Notes under the pieces: generated by a model
The model's database searches: none
Told to the model about the DNA's origin: nothing
Seen by the model: only the letters and a program-made list of their open reading frames with translations
Translations under genes and position numbers: made by a program
NCBI GenBank assembly: GCA_965228005.1
Contig: CBDDGV010000004.1
Span: 682,001-746,000, forward strand
Length of the DNA stretch: 64,000 nucleotides
Direction: 5' to 3'
Source: JBCCXZ01 sp965228005
GTDB lineage: Bacteria > Planctomycetota > Planctomycetia > Pirellulales > Lacipirellulaceae
Shown: positions 42,776 through 54,300 of the stretch, piece by piece
How the letters are laid out: the number at the start of each line of letters is the position of its first letter
Position numbering within the stretch: the first letter of the stretch is position 1

Positions 42776-43456
42776 TCACTCATCATCACTCATCGCTTTC
42801 ACAACCGCCATGGTCCACAACGTGTACCCTTCCTGAGAGAGGTGCAGCCCGTCGCTGACGAACAGCTCCTCACGCGGCCGGCCGTCGCCGCCCAGCATGG
42901 GCGCCCAGATGTCGACAAACGCAAGCCGCTCACCTTCCTCGCAGTCGGCGGCGATCAACTCGTTCGCCCGCTTCATCTCCGGCGCCTTCTCCCACCGAGC
43001 CAGGCTCGGTTTGATCGCCACAAACAGCAGCCGGCACTCGGGCAGCGCCGTGTCGAGCTTCGCCGCAAACTCTTGGAAGTCCGCGTGCACCTGCTCTGCC
43101 GTCTTCCCTCCGGCAATGTCGTTGTCCCCCGCGTACAGCACCACCGCCGACGGCTTGTGTTTGCCGACCAGCAGGTCGAAGTAGTGGACCGAGTCGCACA
43201 GCTCCGAACCGCCGAACCCCCGGTTGAGCGTCCTCCACCTCCGGAAGCTCTGTTTGAGCTCCCACAGCCGGATGCTGCTCGAGCCGACGAACACCACGCC
43301 GCCGGGCTCGGACGGCTTCGCCTCGTCGGCCGCCTCGAACTTCGCCATGGCGTCCGCCCACCGCTCCGGCCGGCAGTCTTCCTCCGTAGCGCTTGCCGGC
43401 GAAGCACAACAAACGCAGAGCAACAAACTCCATGCCGGCGGTAGTCTATGTGTCAT
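42776..43456 (-). CDS. Secreted SGNH/GDSL hydrolase
   Basis: A 226-residue protein with a signal peptide (LLLCVCCASPASA). The four SGNH blocks are present: VFVGSSSIRLW (nucleophile Ser), NRGFGGSELCD (Gly), LYAGDNDIAGG (Asn) and SDGLHLSQEGY (Asp-His). It therefore hydrolyses an ester, perhaps acetyl groups on carbohydrates; the family cannot be narrowed from this alone. Length is normal. It is minus-strand, 46 bases upstream of the RlmI-like gene, so it could be the first gene of the three-gene run. Confidence 0.88.
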   Translation of the reverse strand: MTHRLPPAWSLLLCVCCASPASATEEDCRPERWADAMAKFEAADEAKPSEPGGVVFVGSSSIRLWELKQSFRRWRTLNRGFGGSELCDSVHYFDLLVGKHKPSAVVLYAGDNDIAGGKTAEQVHADFQEFAAKLDTALPECRLLFVAIKPSLARWEKAPEMKRANELIAADCEEGERLAFVDIWAPMLGGDGRPREELFVSDGLHLSQEGYTLWTMAVVKAMSDDE

Positions 43457-43648
43457 CGTAAATGGACCGGCTAACGACCGGCGTCTTCAGGGGTTATGCG
43501 ACCTCATCACGAATCCAAAGTATCCGAAGCGATAAGTGCAAAAAAGCGGAAACCCAGATTGGCGGAATAGTTTGGAACACCCCAAGAATACTGGTAACAT
43601 ACCCATGCAGGTACGCTTTGCGGCATTTCCAGGAACAGAGGCTCGCTC

Positions 43649-44692
43649 ATGACTATCCTCGCCCGAGGCCCGCTGTCCGTCGTTATCGCTCTGCTTGCGC
43701 TCACGTCCATCCCGAGCCCAGCCCGCTGCGACTTCATCGTCCAGGGTTCCTCCTCCGGGGCGTTGCGCTACGACAGGAACGGCAACGCAGAGCAAAGCTA
43801 CCCGCTGAGCTCGCTGCAGAACGGCTTCTACGACATGCTGACCTTCAGTGGTCTGGCGTTGAGCGAGGACGGAGCCCTATACCAGATCGGCAACGACTTG
43901 GGGTCGTTGCTTTTTTCTCATGATGTCGACACCGCTGAGGAGTTCAACGTTGACGCCTCCTTAGGCTTTGCCCCGGGGGTTCCGCTGCAGAACGGCGGCG
44001 CCGGAAACCGTCCTCAGGTCCGGAGCCTCAACCTCTCGAACCCGTCCGATGAAGTCGAGGTCATACTTACCGCCGGTGACAATGTGAGTGTATTCTCGGT
44101 AGGTACCGGCGAACTCCTCCTCACGGTCGATCCCCTGGGGGCAGAAACAGTACGCGACTTCGCGATTCTCGAGTTCGATACGGTTGTTGAGCCGCTCCTC
44201 TACTTTTCTACCGAGAGCGGCATCTACCGACAGGGCGTGTCCCTGCTCGGCGTCTTCGGGCCAACGTCGGTCGTTCCGAACGCAACGGGCCTGTTTGCAC
44301 TCAGATCGCAAGAAGAGCTCTTACTCCTCGACGACGCCAGCGGCGACATCGATCGGTACAGCTTGAACGGCGAATTCTTGGGCAACTTTGTCGCGACCGC
44401 CGGCGTCGCGGGCGATTTCGACTCGGTCGAGGTCGGCCCCGGCGGGGATGTCTACGTTACCAACGTCGATGACTCACAACCCGAAGGGCTCCGCAACAGC
44501 GTCCTCCGCTTCGACGGAACCACAGGAGCGCTGCTGCAAACGACGGTGCTCAGTGGGCTGTTCGACTTCAACTCCGGCGAGCGGTTCATCGTCCTCCCCG
44601 TCCCCGAGCCCTCTGCCGCAGCGATGGCCGTCATGGCTAGCGGCCTCCTCCTGCACCGCCGCCGTGTCGCCCCTCCAGAGATCGCGTGCTGA
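43649..44692 (+). CDS. Secreted PEP-CTERM protein (beta-propeller-like)
   Basis: A 347-residue protein starting at ATG 43649 (GAGG seven bases upstream). It has a signal peptide (SVVIALLALTSIPSPARC), a body of about 280 residues rich in repeating beta strands (FIVQGSSSGALRYD, YQIGNDLGSLLFS, EVEVILTAGDNVSVFSVG), possibly a beta-propeller, and a classic PEP-CTERM tail: VPEPS, a hydrophobic helix (AAAMAVMASGLLL) and HRRR. The tail directs sorting and cleavage by an exosortase and attachment or release at the cell surface. No exosortase is in the window. First of four consecutive PEP-CTERM genes. Confidence 0.88.
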   Translation: MTILARGPLSVVIALLALTSIPSPARCDFIVQGSSSGALRYDRNGNAEQSYPLSSLQNGFYDMLTFSGLALSEDGALYQIGNDLGSLLFSHDVDTAEEFNVDASLGFAPGVPLQNGGAGNRPQVRSLNLSNPSDEVEVILTAGDNVSVFSVGTGELLLTVDPLGAETVRDFAILEFDTVVEPLLYFSTESGIYRQGVSLLGVFGPTSVVPNATGLFALRSQEELLLLDDASGDIDRYSLNGEFLGNFVATAGVAGDFDSVEVGPGGDVYVTNVDDSQPEGLRNSVLRFDGTTGALLQTTVLSGLFDFNSGERFIVLPVPEPSAAAMAVMASGLLLHRRRVAPPEIAC

Positions 44693-44728
44693 CCCGACAA
44701 TCCCAACCAAAAAGCACTGGATCCGACC

Positions 44729-45853
44729 GTGACAAACCCACGAGCGAAACCCATCCCTCTCACGACAGCCATGACCGTCGCGGCAGTGGTGGCCGCTCTC
44801 GGCTCGCAGCCCCAGCCCGCCGCGGCCGCGCCGATCATCACCGTCGACGGCCCGACCAACCCGCTGGGGCCCGATCTCGATGTCTTTACCTTTTCGTTCA
44901 ACGGCAACGGGGTAACCGAGATCGACGTGCTTGAGTTCCAAGCAACATCTGATGTGGGCTTCAATCAGCTTGAGACCGAACGGTCCATATTCAGTTCCAT
45001 CCCGGACAGCGGCGATACGGACTTCCTCGGCAGTACCACGGTAGGCCAGGGCCTGGTTGTCTTGGGTGGAAGAGACACCGCATCGGAGATGAACGGGGCC
45101 TTCGCCCGCATGGGCGAGAACCTCGGCGATTTCAACGATCTGTTTGCACAACTCGTGGTGCCTTCCGGCACGGGCGGCACGTTTACGGTTCGATTCGCAG
45201 GCGGGGGGCAGGCTGTCTTCGAGGACGACTGGTTGTACGGAGTTCCCTACGGCAACCACGTACCCAGCGGCGACACAAGTCCTTTTGACATGAACACAGG
45301 GGGCGATACCAGCAGCAGCGAGACCAGCAGCGGCGAGACCTCACAGGCCGAAAGCGGCGAAACCGGAGGCGGCGGTACCGTCGCGGGCGAGACGGGCTCG
45401 GGCCCGGCAGACGAACCCGAGGCGCCGGTGATACCTGTCTCCGATCCCGCACCGAATCCTAGTGAACCCGATCCCTACCCGGGCCATGAGTACCAGTTCG
45501 GAGAGGTAACCCTACTCCCCCCCGAACAGATCGGATCTGATCCCAGCACATTCGTCTGGCGCGGCTTTGAAGTCGAATCTCTCCTGACTGCCGTAGAAGA
45601 CGGCGGCATTATCCCACCCGGTGCGCTGACTTTTTGGAATGGGGTTTTCATTAATGACGCCGTCGACTCAGTTCAGCCCGTCGCCGCCGTGGGGACCTTC
45701 GACATACAGTCCTCCACCACCAGGGGCGCCCCACTCGGGCAGGTCTCACTCAATGGGGGGTTGGACGCTGGCCAACAGATCCCCGAGCCCGGCAGCCAGC
45801 TGCTTGCGTCGCTGGGTCTATGCGCCGTCGCCGCCCGGCGGGGGCGACAGTAG
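44729..45853 (+). CDS. PEP-CTERM protein with novel repeated domain (copy 1)
   Basis: A 374-residue protein starting at GTG 44729. Its signal peptide (TTAMTVAAVVAALGSQPQPAAA) is followed by a 150-residue domain with the pattern FNGNG-x-EID-x-LEF ... SGDTDFLGST ... NLGDFNDLFAQLVVPSGTGGTF. A low-complexity Ser/Glu/Thr/Gly linker (residues about 190-235) leads to a second, unrelated beta-rich part, then the tail IPEPGSQLLASLGLCAVAARRGRQ. The next gene is a clear duplicate: the first 40 residues and the 30 bases before the start are nearly the same. The domain is not one I can name. Confidence 0.85.
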   Translation: MTNPRAKPIPLTTAMTVAAVVAALGSQPQPAAAAPIITVDGPTNPLGPDLDVFTFSFNGNGVTEIDVLEFQATSDVGFNQLETERSIFSSIPDSGDTDFLGSTTVGQGLVVLGGRDTASEMNGAFARMGENLGDFNDLFAQLVVPSGTGGTFTVRFAGGGQAVFEDDWLYGVPYGNHVPSGDTSPFDMNTGGDTSSSETSSGETSQAESGETGGGGTVAGETGSGPADEPEAPVIPVSDPAPNPSEPDPYPGHEYQFGEVTLLPPEQIGSDPSTFVWRGFEVESLLTAVEDGGIIPPGALTFWNGVFINDAVDSVQPVAAVGTFDIQSSTTRGAPLGQVSLNGGLDAGQQIPEPGSQLLASLGLCAVAARRGRQ

Positions 45854-45945
45854 GCGCCTCGCGTCGACCGGCAGCCGCCGTGTCACCCTCCACAAGATCG
45901 CGTGCTTATTCGATAAACCCCATCAAGAAGGCACTGGATCCGGCC

Positions 45946-47097
45946 GTGACAAACCATCGAGCGCTACTCACCTCTCTCACGACAGCCATGACCGTCGCGG
46001 CAGTGGTGGCCGCTCTCGGTTGGCAGCCGCGTACCGCCGCGGCCGCGCCGATCATCACAGTCGAAGGCCCGACCAACCCGCTGGGTCCTGATCTCGATTT
46101 CTTTACCTTCTCCTTCAACGGAAACGGGGCTACCGAGATCGACACGCTCGACTTTCGAACTTCCTCGGATGTTGGCTTCAATCAGATCGAATCCGACCCG
46201 TTCATGATCAACTTTATCCCCGACAGCGGCGACACCGACTTCCTCGGCAATACCACGTTGAGCCGAGGCGTGCTTGTCATAGGTGGAATGGACGACGCGT
46301 CGGTAATTCGTGGGGCCTTCGCTCAGATGGGCGATAACCTTGGGGATTTCAACGATCCGTTTGCCCAACTCGTGGTGCCTTCTGGCACTGGCGGCACGTT
46401 TACGGTTCGATACGCAGGCGACGGAGAACCAGTCTTCGAGGACGACTGGCTGTACGGAGCCCCCTTCGGCAACCACACTCCTTGCGGCGACACGAGTCCT
46501 TGTGACACGGACGCAAGCGGTGGAACGCGCGGCGGCAGAAAGCGCCGCGGCGGAATTGGCGGAGACACAGGGAACGGCACAGAGGGCCCGGTGGTATCCA
46601 TTTCACCTCCCGCCGCTATCTCTAGTGACCTTGATCTCTACACGGTTCACCTCGACGGCAACGGGGCCGATTTCGACACAGTCGGCTTCTCGCTGGAACC
46701 CCTTACCGTCTTAAACCAGCTTGAGACCGATCCTCGAGCGATCAACTTCAACTCGGGGAACGCCGACACCGATTTCCTCGCTTCTACAACCGCACCGTAC
46801 GGGCTCACCGTGATCACCAGTGAAGACAGCGAGAATCGCCTTAGGGGTGCGATCATGCGCGTGGGCGGAACACTCGCAGATTTCGACGGCGACATTGCCC
46901 AGTTTGTGGTGCCAAGGGGCGGAGGAGCGATCCTCGACGTAGAATTTGTCCGAGACGGGTTTCCCGTAGTAGGAGAGTTTATGGCAGGTGGAAGGCTGTT
47001 CGCTAATAGCGTCATCCCCGAGCCCGGCAGCCTGCTGCTTGCGTCGCTGGGTCTATGCGCCGTCGCCGCCCGGCGAGGTCAGCGCCGCTTCGGCTAA
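45946..47097 (+). CDS. PEP-CTERM protein with novel repeated domain (copy 2)
   Basis: The GTG at 45946 is chosen because it matches the start of the preceding paralogue (GGATCCGGCC immediately upstream of the GTG versus GGATCCGACC), giving 383 residues; an upstream Met overlapping the previous gene is not family-like. The first domain is about as close to copy 1 as a recent duplication (FNGNGATEIDTLDF, PDSGDTDFLGN, NLGDFNDPFAQLVVPSGTGG). After a basic Gly-rich linker (GGTRGGRKRRGG) comes a second, more divergent copy (LDGNGADFDTVGF, NADTDFLAST, LADFDGDIAQFVVP). The tail is IPEPGSLLLASLGLCAVAARRG, almost identical to copy 1. Confidence 0.85.
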   Translation: MTNHRALLTSLTTAMTVAAVVAALGWQPRTAAAAPIITVEGPTNPLGPDLDFFTFSFNGNGATEIDTLDFRTSSDVGFNQIESDPFMINFIPDSGDTDFLGNTTLSRGVLVIGGMDDASVIRGAFAQMGDNLGDFNDPFAQLVVPSGTGGTFTVRYAGDGEPVFEDDWLYGAPFGNHTPCGDTSPCDTDASGGTRGGRKRRGGIGGDTGNGTEGPVVSISPPAAISSDLDLYTVHLDGNGADFDTVGFSLEPLTVLNQLETDPRAINFNSGNADTDFLASTTAPYGLTVITSEDSENRLRGAIMRVGGTLADFDGDIAQFVVPRGGGAILDVEFVRDGFPVVGEFMAGGRLFANSVIPEPGSLLLASLGLCAVAARRGQRRFG

Positions 47098-47596
47098 CCC
47101 GCCCCCCGGCGGGCGTGTTCTCTACCAACCCCGTTCGGCTGATCCGCGGCCCGGTGGGATACGCTCACGATCGGTTTGCGTCGGTCAGTGCAAGGCGTGC
47201 CGAAGTTAACCCGTGGCGGCCTAATCAACACGGTGCAGCATGCTGCCATTGCACAACTGTCAGAGTCCCGAACCTACCCAACCGTAGAAATGGTTGTAAC
47301 GGGTTGTCCGCCCTGGTAGATTCCCGGAGTCTAGGGTCCTGTTAGGGTGGTCAGCACCGCCACCCGCTGCGATCACACTCTCCACAACGCTCATGCATTG
47401 ATCGGACTCACTCCTCTGGCCGCGTTTGCCCGTGCGGCCCCGAGTTGCAGGCTCACTCGCCTGCGATCCGCTCAAGCTCTCTCCATCCGCGTTGGGGCCC
47501 CTTTCGGCTACCAGAGCACGGTCGATCTCCGTCGCCCTGCGGTTGTCCAAATGCCGTGACGACTTCGTCGGTCGTTCTGCTGCAGGAAGGTTCCCG
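47098..47596. other. Intergenic region, no gene supported
   Basis: About 500 bases between the third and fourth PEP-CTERM genes. A terminator-like GC hairpin just after the stop (CCGCCCCCCGGCGGGCG) is the only structure I see. Open frames on both strands have poor starts. It could contain remnants of another duplicated copy, but I could not align it by eye. Confidence 0.45.
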
Positions 47597-48268
47597 ATGG
47601 CCGCCAGCGCTTCCGCCAAAGCCCTTACCAAGCCGGACCTCGAAATGAAGTGCCACTCGCACCTACCCCAGATCGCAATCACTGTGCTAGCCGTTTGGGG
47701 AGCCATCAGTACCGCGCCCACTTTTGTCAACACAGCCTCAGCCGAACCAGTCCTCCTGCTCGATGCTTGTACCAGGAGAGGAACAGACATCACGTTCTAC
47801 ATCCTCTCGCTAGATGGCGATGGGGCTGAATTCGACACAGTGAACATCGAAGCCCGCGGCCAGTTCTTACAGACCGAGACCGACCCCAATCTCTTCCGAT
47901 TCGACCAGCCTGGAAGAACCGCCGACACCGATTTCTTAGCGACATCGACTATCCTCGCCGAAGGGCTCACTGTAATTGGATCTCAAGACAGTGCCGATAT
48001 CTTCAGCGGGGCGTTTACTCGCCTGGGCGGCGGAGACCTCTCCGACTTCAACGGCCCCTTCGCACAGTTGGTTTTCGGTGAGCCAGTGTTTCTCAGTTCA
48101 CTGAGGATCGCCTATGGGTACCGTGGGGCTCTGGCATTCCCGGTAGTCGATGTTAGCGATGCTGGGATAGGGATCGGCGTTTGCGCTATCCCCGAGCCCA
48201 CTGCCGCCGCGACGGCCGCAGTCGCTAGCGGGCTCCTCCTCCTCCGCCGCAGGCCGCGTTGCGGCTAA
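47597..48268 (+). CDS. PEP-CTERM protein with novel domain (copy 3, diverged)
   Basis: ATG 47597 is preferred because AGGAAGG lies six bases upstream, giving 223 residues; a later Met (MKCHSHLP, 47645) would leave a shorter signal peptide (ITVLAVWGAISTAPTFVNTASA). The single domain matches the second domain of copy 2: LDGDGAEFDTVNI, TADTDFLATST, LSDFNGPFAQLVF. The tail is IPEPTAAATAAVASGLLLLRRR, closer to that of the first PEP-CTERM gene. All four genes are on the same strand and probably expressed together or in response to similar signals. Confidence 0.82.
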   Translation: MAASASAKALTKPDLEMKCHSHLPQIAITVLAVWGAISTAPTFVNTASAEPVLLLDACTRRGTDITFYILSLDGDGAEFDTVNIEARGQFLQTETDPNLFRFDQPGRTADTDFLATSTILAEGLTVIGSQDSADIFSGAFTRLGGGDLSDFNGPFAQLVFGEPVFLSSLRIAYGYRGALAFPVVDVSDAGIGIGVCAIPEPTAAATAAVASGLLLLRRRPRCG

Positions 48269-48337
48269 CCCGCGACATCCACGGGCGTTTTTTAGGCCCA
48301 ACCCGTTCCCCTGGGCCCCCGCCCGGCGGGGCGTATA

Positions 48338-51300
48338 ATGAGCGGTTCGCGCCAGCCCGGCCCTCCCGCCGCGGTCCCCCCAAACGCGCCGCCCCAGATC
48401 GACCCGCACCACGGACGGAACGTGCCCGCCTCGGACATCATTATCAAGGGCGCCCGCGAGCACAACTTGCGGGACGTCTCGCTCCGGCTCCCCCGCAACA
48501 AGCTCATCTGCCTCACCGGCGTCTCGGGGAGCGGCAAGAGCTCGCTGGCGTTCGACACCCTCTACGCCGAAGGCCAACGCCGCTACGTCGAGAGCCTCTC
48601 CACCTTCGCCCGGCAGTTCCTGGGGCAGATGCCCAAGCCGGACGTGGACCACATCAGCGGGCTTTCGCCCTCGATCTCGATCTCGCAGAAGTCGTCGGGC
48701 AACAACCCGCGGTCGACCGTCGGCACGATTACTGAGATCTACGATTTCCTCCGCGTGCTCTACGCCCGCGTCGGCCGCGGACACTGCTACCAGTGCGGCC
48801 GGGTGATCACCGCCCAGAGCCGCGAGGCGATCCTCGCCCGCATCCTCACGCTGCCGACCAAGACCAAGTTCTCGGTGCTCGCCCCCATCGTCCGCCAGCA
48901 GAAGGGCGAGTTCCGCGACCTGTTCGAGGACCTCGTCAAGCAGGGCTACGTCCGGGCGCGCGTCGACGGCGAGGTCCACCAGCTCAGCAGCGTGCCGGCG
49001 CTCGACCGGCAGATGAAGCACGACATCGAGGTGGTGATCGACCGGCTGACCGCCGGCCCCAGCATCCGCGGGCGTTTGGCCGAGGCGGTGGAGCTCGCCC
49101 TGAAGGTCGGCAAGGGCAACCTCATCGTTGCCCCCGAGCATGACTCCGCAGAAGGCGCGGCCGCGGACACGAGCACCGACAAGAAGAAGCGCACCCGCTC
49201 CGGGGCCCGCCCGGGCGATATCACCCTCTCGGCCGACTACGCCTGCAACCACTGCGGCCTGTCGTTCGAGCCCCCCTCGCCGCAACTGTTCAGCTTCAAC
49301 AGCCCCCAGGGCATGTGCTACGAGTGCGACGGGCTCGGCACGATGTTCAGCTTCGACCCCGAGAAGCTAATCACCGACCCCGCCAAGTCGCTCTCCCAAG
49401 GCTGCATCGAGCTCATCGGCCCCTGGAAAGACCTCGGACGCTGGAAACGGCACATCTACAAGGGTGTCGCCGAGACGATGCAGCGCAAGCTGGGGCTCGT
49501 CTCCGGCACGCTCACCGACACGCCCTGGGAAGAGATGCCCGAGGAGCACCGCTACCTCTGGCTCTGGGGCACCGGCGACGAGCATATCACCTACACCTGG
49601 CGGGCCGGCAAGAGCGGCCAGAAGTACGGCGGCACCTTCGACGGCCTCATCCCCGAGCTGCTGGAAAAGTACCGCGGAGCGAAGAGCAAGTCGCTCATCG
49701 CCAAGCTCGAACAGTTCATGAACGTCATCGGCTGCCCCGACTGCCACGGCCAGCGGCTCAACCGCCAGGCCCGCGCGGTGACGCTCACCACCACGCACCC
49801 GGCGTTCGCCGACCAGCCGGAGCGTTCGCTCCCCGAGGTCTGCCGGCTGCCGGTCGCCGAGGCGGAGGAGTTCTTCAGCGAGCTGACGCTCGACGACACC
49901 CAGCAGCGGATCGCCGGCGAGGCGCTCAAAGAGATCCGCGGCCGGTTGGGCTTCCTCACCAACGTGGGGCTCGACTACCTCTCGCTCGACCGCACGGCTC
50001 CCACGCTCTCCGGCGGTGAGTCGCAACGCATCCGGCTGGCGGGGCAGATCGGCTGCGGCCTCGTCGGCGTGCTCTACATCTTGGACGAGCCCTCCATCGG
50101 CCTGCACCCCCGCGACAACGACCGCCTGCTCGCCACGCTCGAGCGGCTCCGCGACCAGGGCAACACCGTGGTGGTCGTCGAGCACGACGAAGACACGATG
50201 CACGCCGCCGACCACATCATCGACTTCGGCCCCGGCCCCGGCGTCCGCGGCGGCGAGGTGGTCGGTGAAGGCACGGCCGCGGACATCGCGAAGAAAAAGC
50301 GCAGCGTCACCGGCGCCTACCTGGCCGGCAAGCGCAAGATCGAGGTCCCGGTAAAGCGGAGGCTTGAAGGCGCTTCCACATCGTCAATCTCACATCCTAC
50401 ATCTGACATCCCCACCCTCCGGGTCATTGGAGCGAAGCACAACAACCTCCAGAACATCGACGTCAGCATCCCGCTCGGCGCTTTCGTCTGCGTCACCGGC
50501 GCCAGTGGCAGCGGCAAGAGCTCGCTCGTCTCAGACATCTTGGTCGAGGCCCTCCGCCGCGACCTGAACAACGGCAAAGGCGACCCCGGGGAGCACGACC
50601 GCATCGAGGGCCTGGACCACCTAGACAAGCTGATCGCGATCGACCAATCGCCCATCGGCCGCACGCCCCGGTCGAACCCGGCCACGTACATCAAGGTGTT
50701 CGACGAGATCCGCAACCTCTACGCCCAGCTCCCCGAATCGAAACGCCGCGGCTACAAGCCGGGCCGGTTCAGCTTCAACGTCGTCGGCGGGCGGTGCGAG
50801 GCGTGCAGCGGCAACGGCTCGAACAAGCTGGAGATGGACTTCCTGGCCGACGTCTGGATCACCTGCCCCGTGTGCGGCGGTCACCGCTTCGGGCACGAGA
50901 CGCTGCAGGTACACTTCAAGGGCAAGAGCATCGCCGACGTGCTGGAGATGGACATCCAGCAGGCGCTCGACCACTTCGAGAACGTTACGCCCATCCGGCA
51001 GAAGCTCGAGACGCTCCACGCGGTGGGCCTCGACTACATGAAGCTCGGGCAGCCCTCCCCGACCCTCTCCGGCGGCGAGGCCCAGCGGATCAAGCTCGCC
51101 CGTGAGCTGGTGAAGAAGTCCACCGGCCGGACGCTCTACCTTCTGGACGAACCAACCACCGGCCTGCACTTCGCCGACATCGAGCTGCTCCTGAAGGTGC
51201 TGCACGACTTCGCCGACGCCGGCAACACCGTGCTGGTGGTCGAGCACAACCTCGACGTGATCAAGACCGCCGACTGGATCATCGACATCGGCCCCGACGG

Positions 51301-54300
51301 CGGCAAAGGCGGCGGGCAGATCGTTGCACAGGGCACGCCGGAAGACATCGTTGGCCAATTGCAGAGCGCCAACGGCAAGTCACAGAACGGAAGCAGTCAA
51401 TCCGCAATCTCCCACACCGCGCTTGCGCTGGAGCCGTACCTCAACGGCAAGTCGCACGCCACCACCAACGGAAAGCCCGCCAAGCAGAAGCCGATCAAGC
51501 AGGCAACGCACATCACGGTGGAGGGCGCCCAGCAGCACAACCTCCGCCACGTCGACGTGAAGGTCCCCCGCGACGAGCTCACCGTCTTCTGCGGCCCCAG
51601 CGGCAGCGGTAAGACCTCGCTCGCCATGGACACCATCTACGCCGAAGGCCAACGCCGCTACGTCGAGAGCCTCAGCAGCTACGCCCGCCAGTTCGTCGGC
51701 CAGCTGCAGAAGCCCAAGGTCGACCACATCGAGGGCCTCTCCCCCGCGATCGCTATCGAGCAACGCACCGCCGGCCACTCGCCGCGTTCTACTGTCGGCA
51801 CCGTCACCGAGACCTACGACTACTTCCGCATCCTCTTCTCCCGCCTCGGCCAGATGCACTGCCCCGAGTGCGACCAAGAGGTCGGCACGCAGTCGCCCGA
51901 CCAGATCATCGACGCCGTGATGGCCGAGCCCGATGGCACGAAGCTCTACCTCATGGCCCCCGTCGAGCCGGTCGCCAACCAGAGCTACGCCGACCTGTTC
52001 AAGAGCCTCGCCGGCAACGGCTACCAGCGGGTGCGGGTCGACGGCCAGACGCACGAGCTCGCCGCCGCCCCGTCGGTCGACCGACGCCGCAAGCACCAGG
52101 TCGAGGTGGTCGTCGACCGGGTGACCGTCCGCCCCGACGGCCGGGCCCGCATCGCCGACAGCGTCGAGAACGCCCTCACCCTCGGCCAAGGCGTCCTGCA
52201 CACCGCCTACGCCGATAAAGAGAAGCCCGAGACCAAGTGGCGCACGAAGGTGCACAGCCAACACCTCGTGTGCACCGACTGCGGCCTGAGCTTCGAGCCG
52301 CTCTCGCCGCACCACTTCTCGTTTAACAGCCCCATCGGCTGGTGCCCCGCGTGCGAGGGGCTCGGCACCGACGTCGGCGCCGACCCGGCCATCCTCCTCC
52401 GCGACACGCAACTCACCCTCGCCGAGGGCGCTGTGCTCGTCTGGCCCGGCGTCGACCAGCCGCTGTTCGCCGCGATGCTGAAGGCCCTCTCCGACCACAC
52501 CGGCGTGCCCGTCGACGTGCCCTTCGACCGGCTCGCCCCACGGCACCGCAGGCTCGTCCTCTACGGCACCGGTGACGACTGGATCAAAATCCCGACAGGA
52601 GACAGGGGACAGGAGACAGCCGGCAGCAAGCGTAAGTCCAAGCAAGCAGAACCCTCCTCTCTCCCCACTCCCACTTCCTTCCAATACAAGGGTCTGTACC
52701 CAGCATTGGAGGAAGCCTCCCGCCTTTCTCCGCGGCTGCGGTCCAAGCTCGACCACCTCGTCGACGAGATCGCGTGCAGCGAGTGCGGCGGCAGCCGGCT
52801 ACGCAGCGACTCGGGGGCCATGCGGTTCCGCGGACGCACGCTCGACGAGTACTGCCGCACCCCGCTGGCCGACCTGCTCACCGTCGTCAAGAAGTGGAAG
52901 CTCCCCGCCCCGCAGAAGAAGGTTGCCGGCGAGCTGATCCGTGAGATCATCAACCGACTCACGTTCCTCGTGGATGTGGGGCTCGACTACCTCACCGTCG
53001 GCCGCTCCGCCCCCACGCTCTCCGGCGGCGAGTCGCAGCGCATCCGCCTCGCCAGCCAGGTCGGCAGCGGCCTCTGCGGCGTGCTCTACGTCTTGGATGA
53101 ACCGACTATCGGGCTCCACCCCCGCGACAACGACCGCCTGGTCGCCGCGCTGCACAAGCTCCGCGACCTCGGCAACACCCTGCTGGTCGTCGAGCACGAC
53201 CGCGACGTGATCGACGGCGCCGACCAGCTCATGGACTTCGGCCCCGCCGCCGGCAAGCTCGGCGGCGAGATCGTCGCCCGCGGCACGCCTACTGAGATCG
53301 CCAAACGCCGCAAGAGCGTTACCGGCCCCTACCTCTCCGGCAAGAAGGCGATCCCCGTCCCCACCAACCGCCGCCCCGGCTCCTCGCTGCCGCCGCTCCG
53401 CGTGATCGGCGCCCGGCACCACAACCTCAAGAACGTCTCGGTCGACATCCCGCTCGGCACGCTCACCTGCGTCACCGGCGTCTCGGGCAGCGGTAAGAGC
53501 TCGCTCGTCGAAGACGTGCTCTACGCCCAGCTCGCCCGCACCCTGCACCGCGCGAGCACCAACCCCGGCGCCCACGACACGATCGAGGGCCTCGGCCGCA
53601 TCGACAAGGTGATCCGCGTCGACCAGAAACCTCTCGGCAGCACGCCCAGCTCGAACCCGGCGACGTACACCGGCCTGTTCGAGCTGATCCGCCAGCTCTT
53701 TGCCCAGCTGCCAGAGTCTAAGCTCCGCGGCTACTCCGCACGGCGGTTCAGCTTCAACGTCCCCGGCGGCCGCTGCGACGCCTGCGACGGCGCCGGCCAG
53801 GTGTGCATCGAGATGCACTTCCTCCCCGACGTCTGGGTCGACTGCGACACCTGCCGCGGACACCGCTACAACCCCGAGACGCTGCAGGTGAAGTACCGGG
53901 GCCGGTCGATCTCCGACGTGCTCGAGATGTCCTGCGGCGAGGCGGTCCGCCTGTTCGAGAACATCCCCAAGGTCCGCCGCATCCTGCAGACCCTCTGCGA
54001 CGTGGGGCTCGACTACGTCGCCCTCGGCCAGAGCGCCGCGACGCTCTCGGGCGGCGAAGCCCAGCGGGTGAAGCTCGCCGCCGAGCTCTCCCGCCCCGAC
54101 ACCGGCAAGACGCTCTACGTGCTGGACGAACCCACCACCGGACTGCACTTCGACGACATCGCCAAGCTGCTCGACGTGCTCCATCGCTTGGTTGACCTCG
54201 GCAACACCGTGCTGGTGATCGAGCACAACCTCGACGTCATCAAGCAGGCCGACCACCTCATCGACATCGGCCCCGAAGCCGGCGCAAAAGGCGGCCAAGT

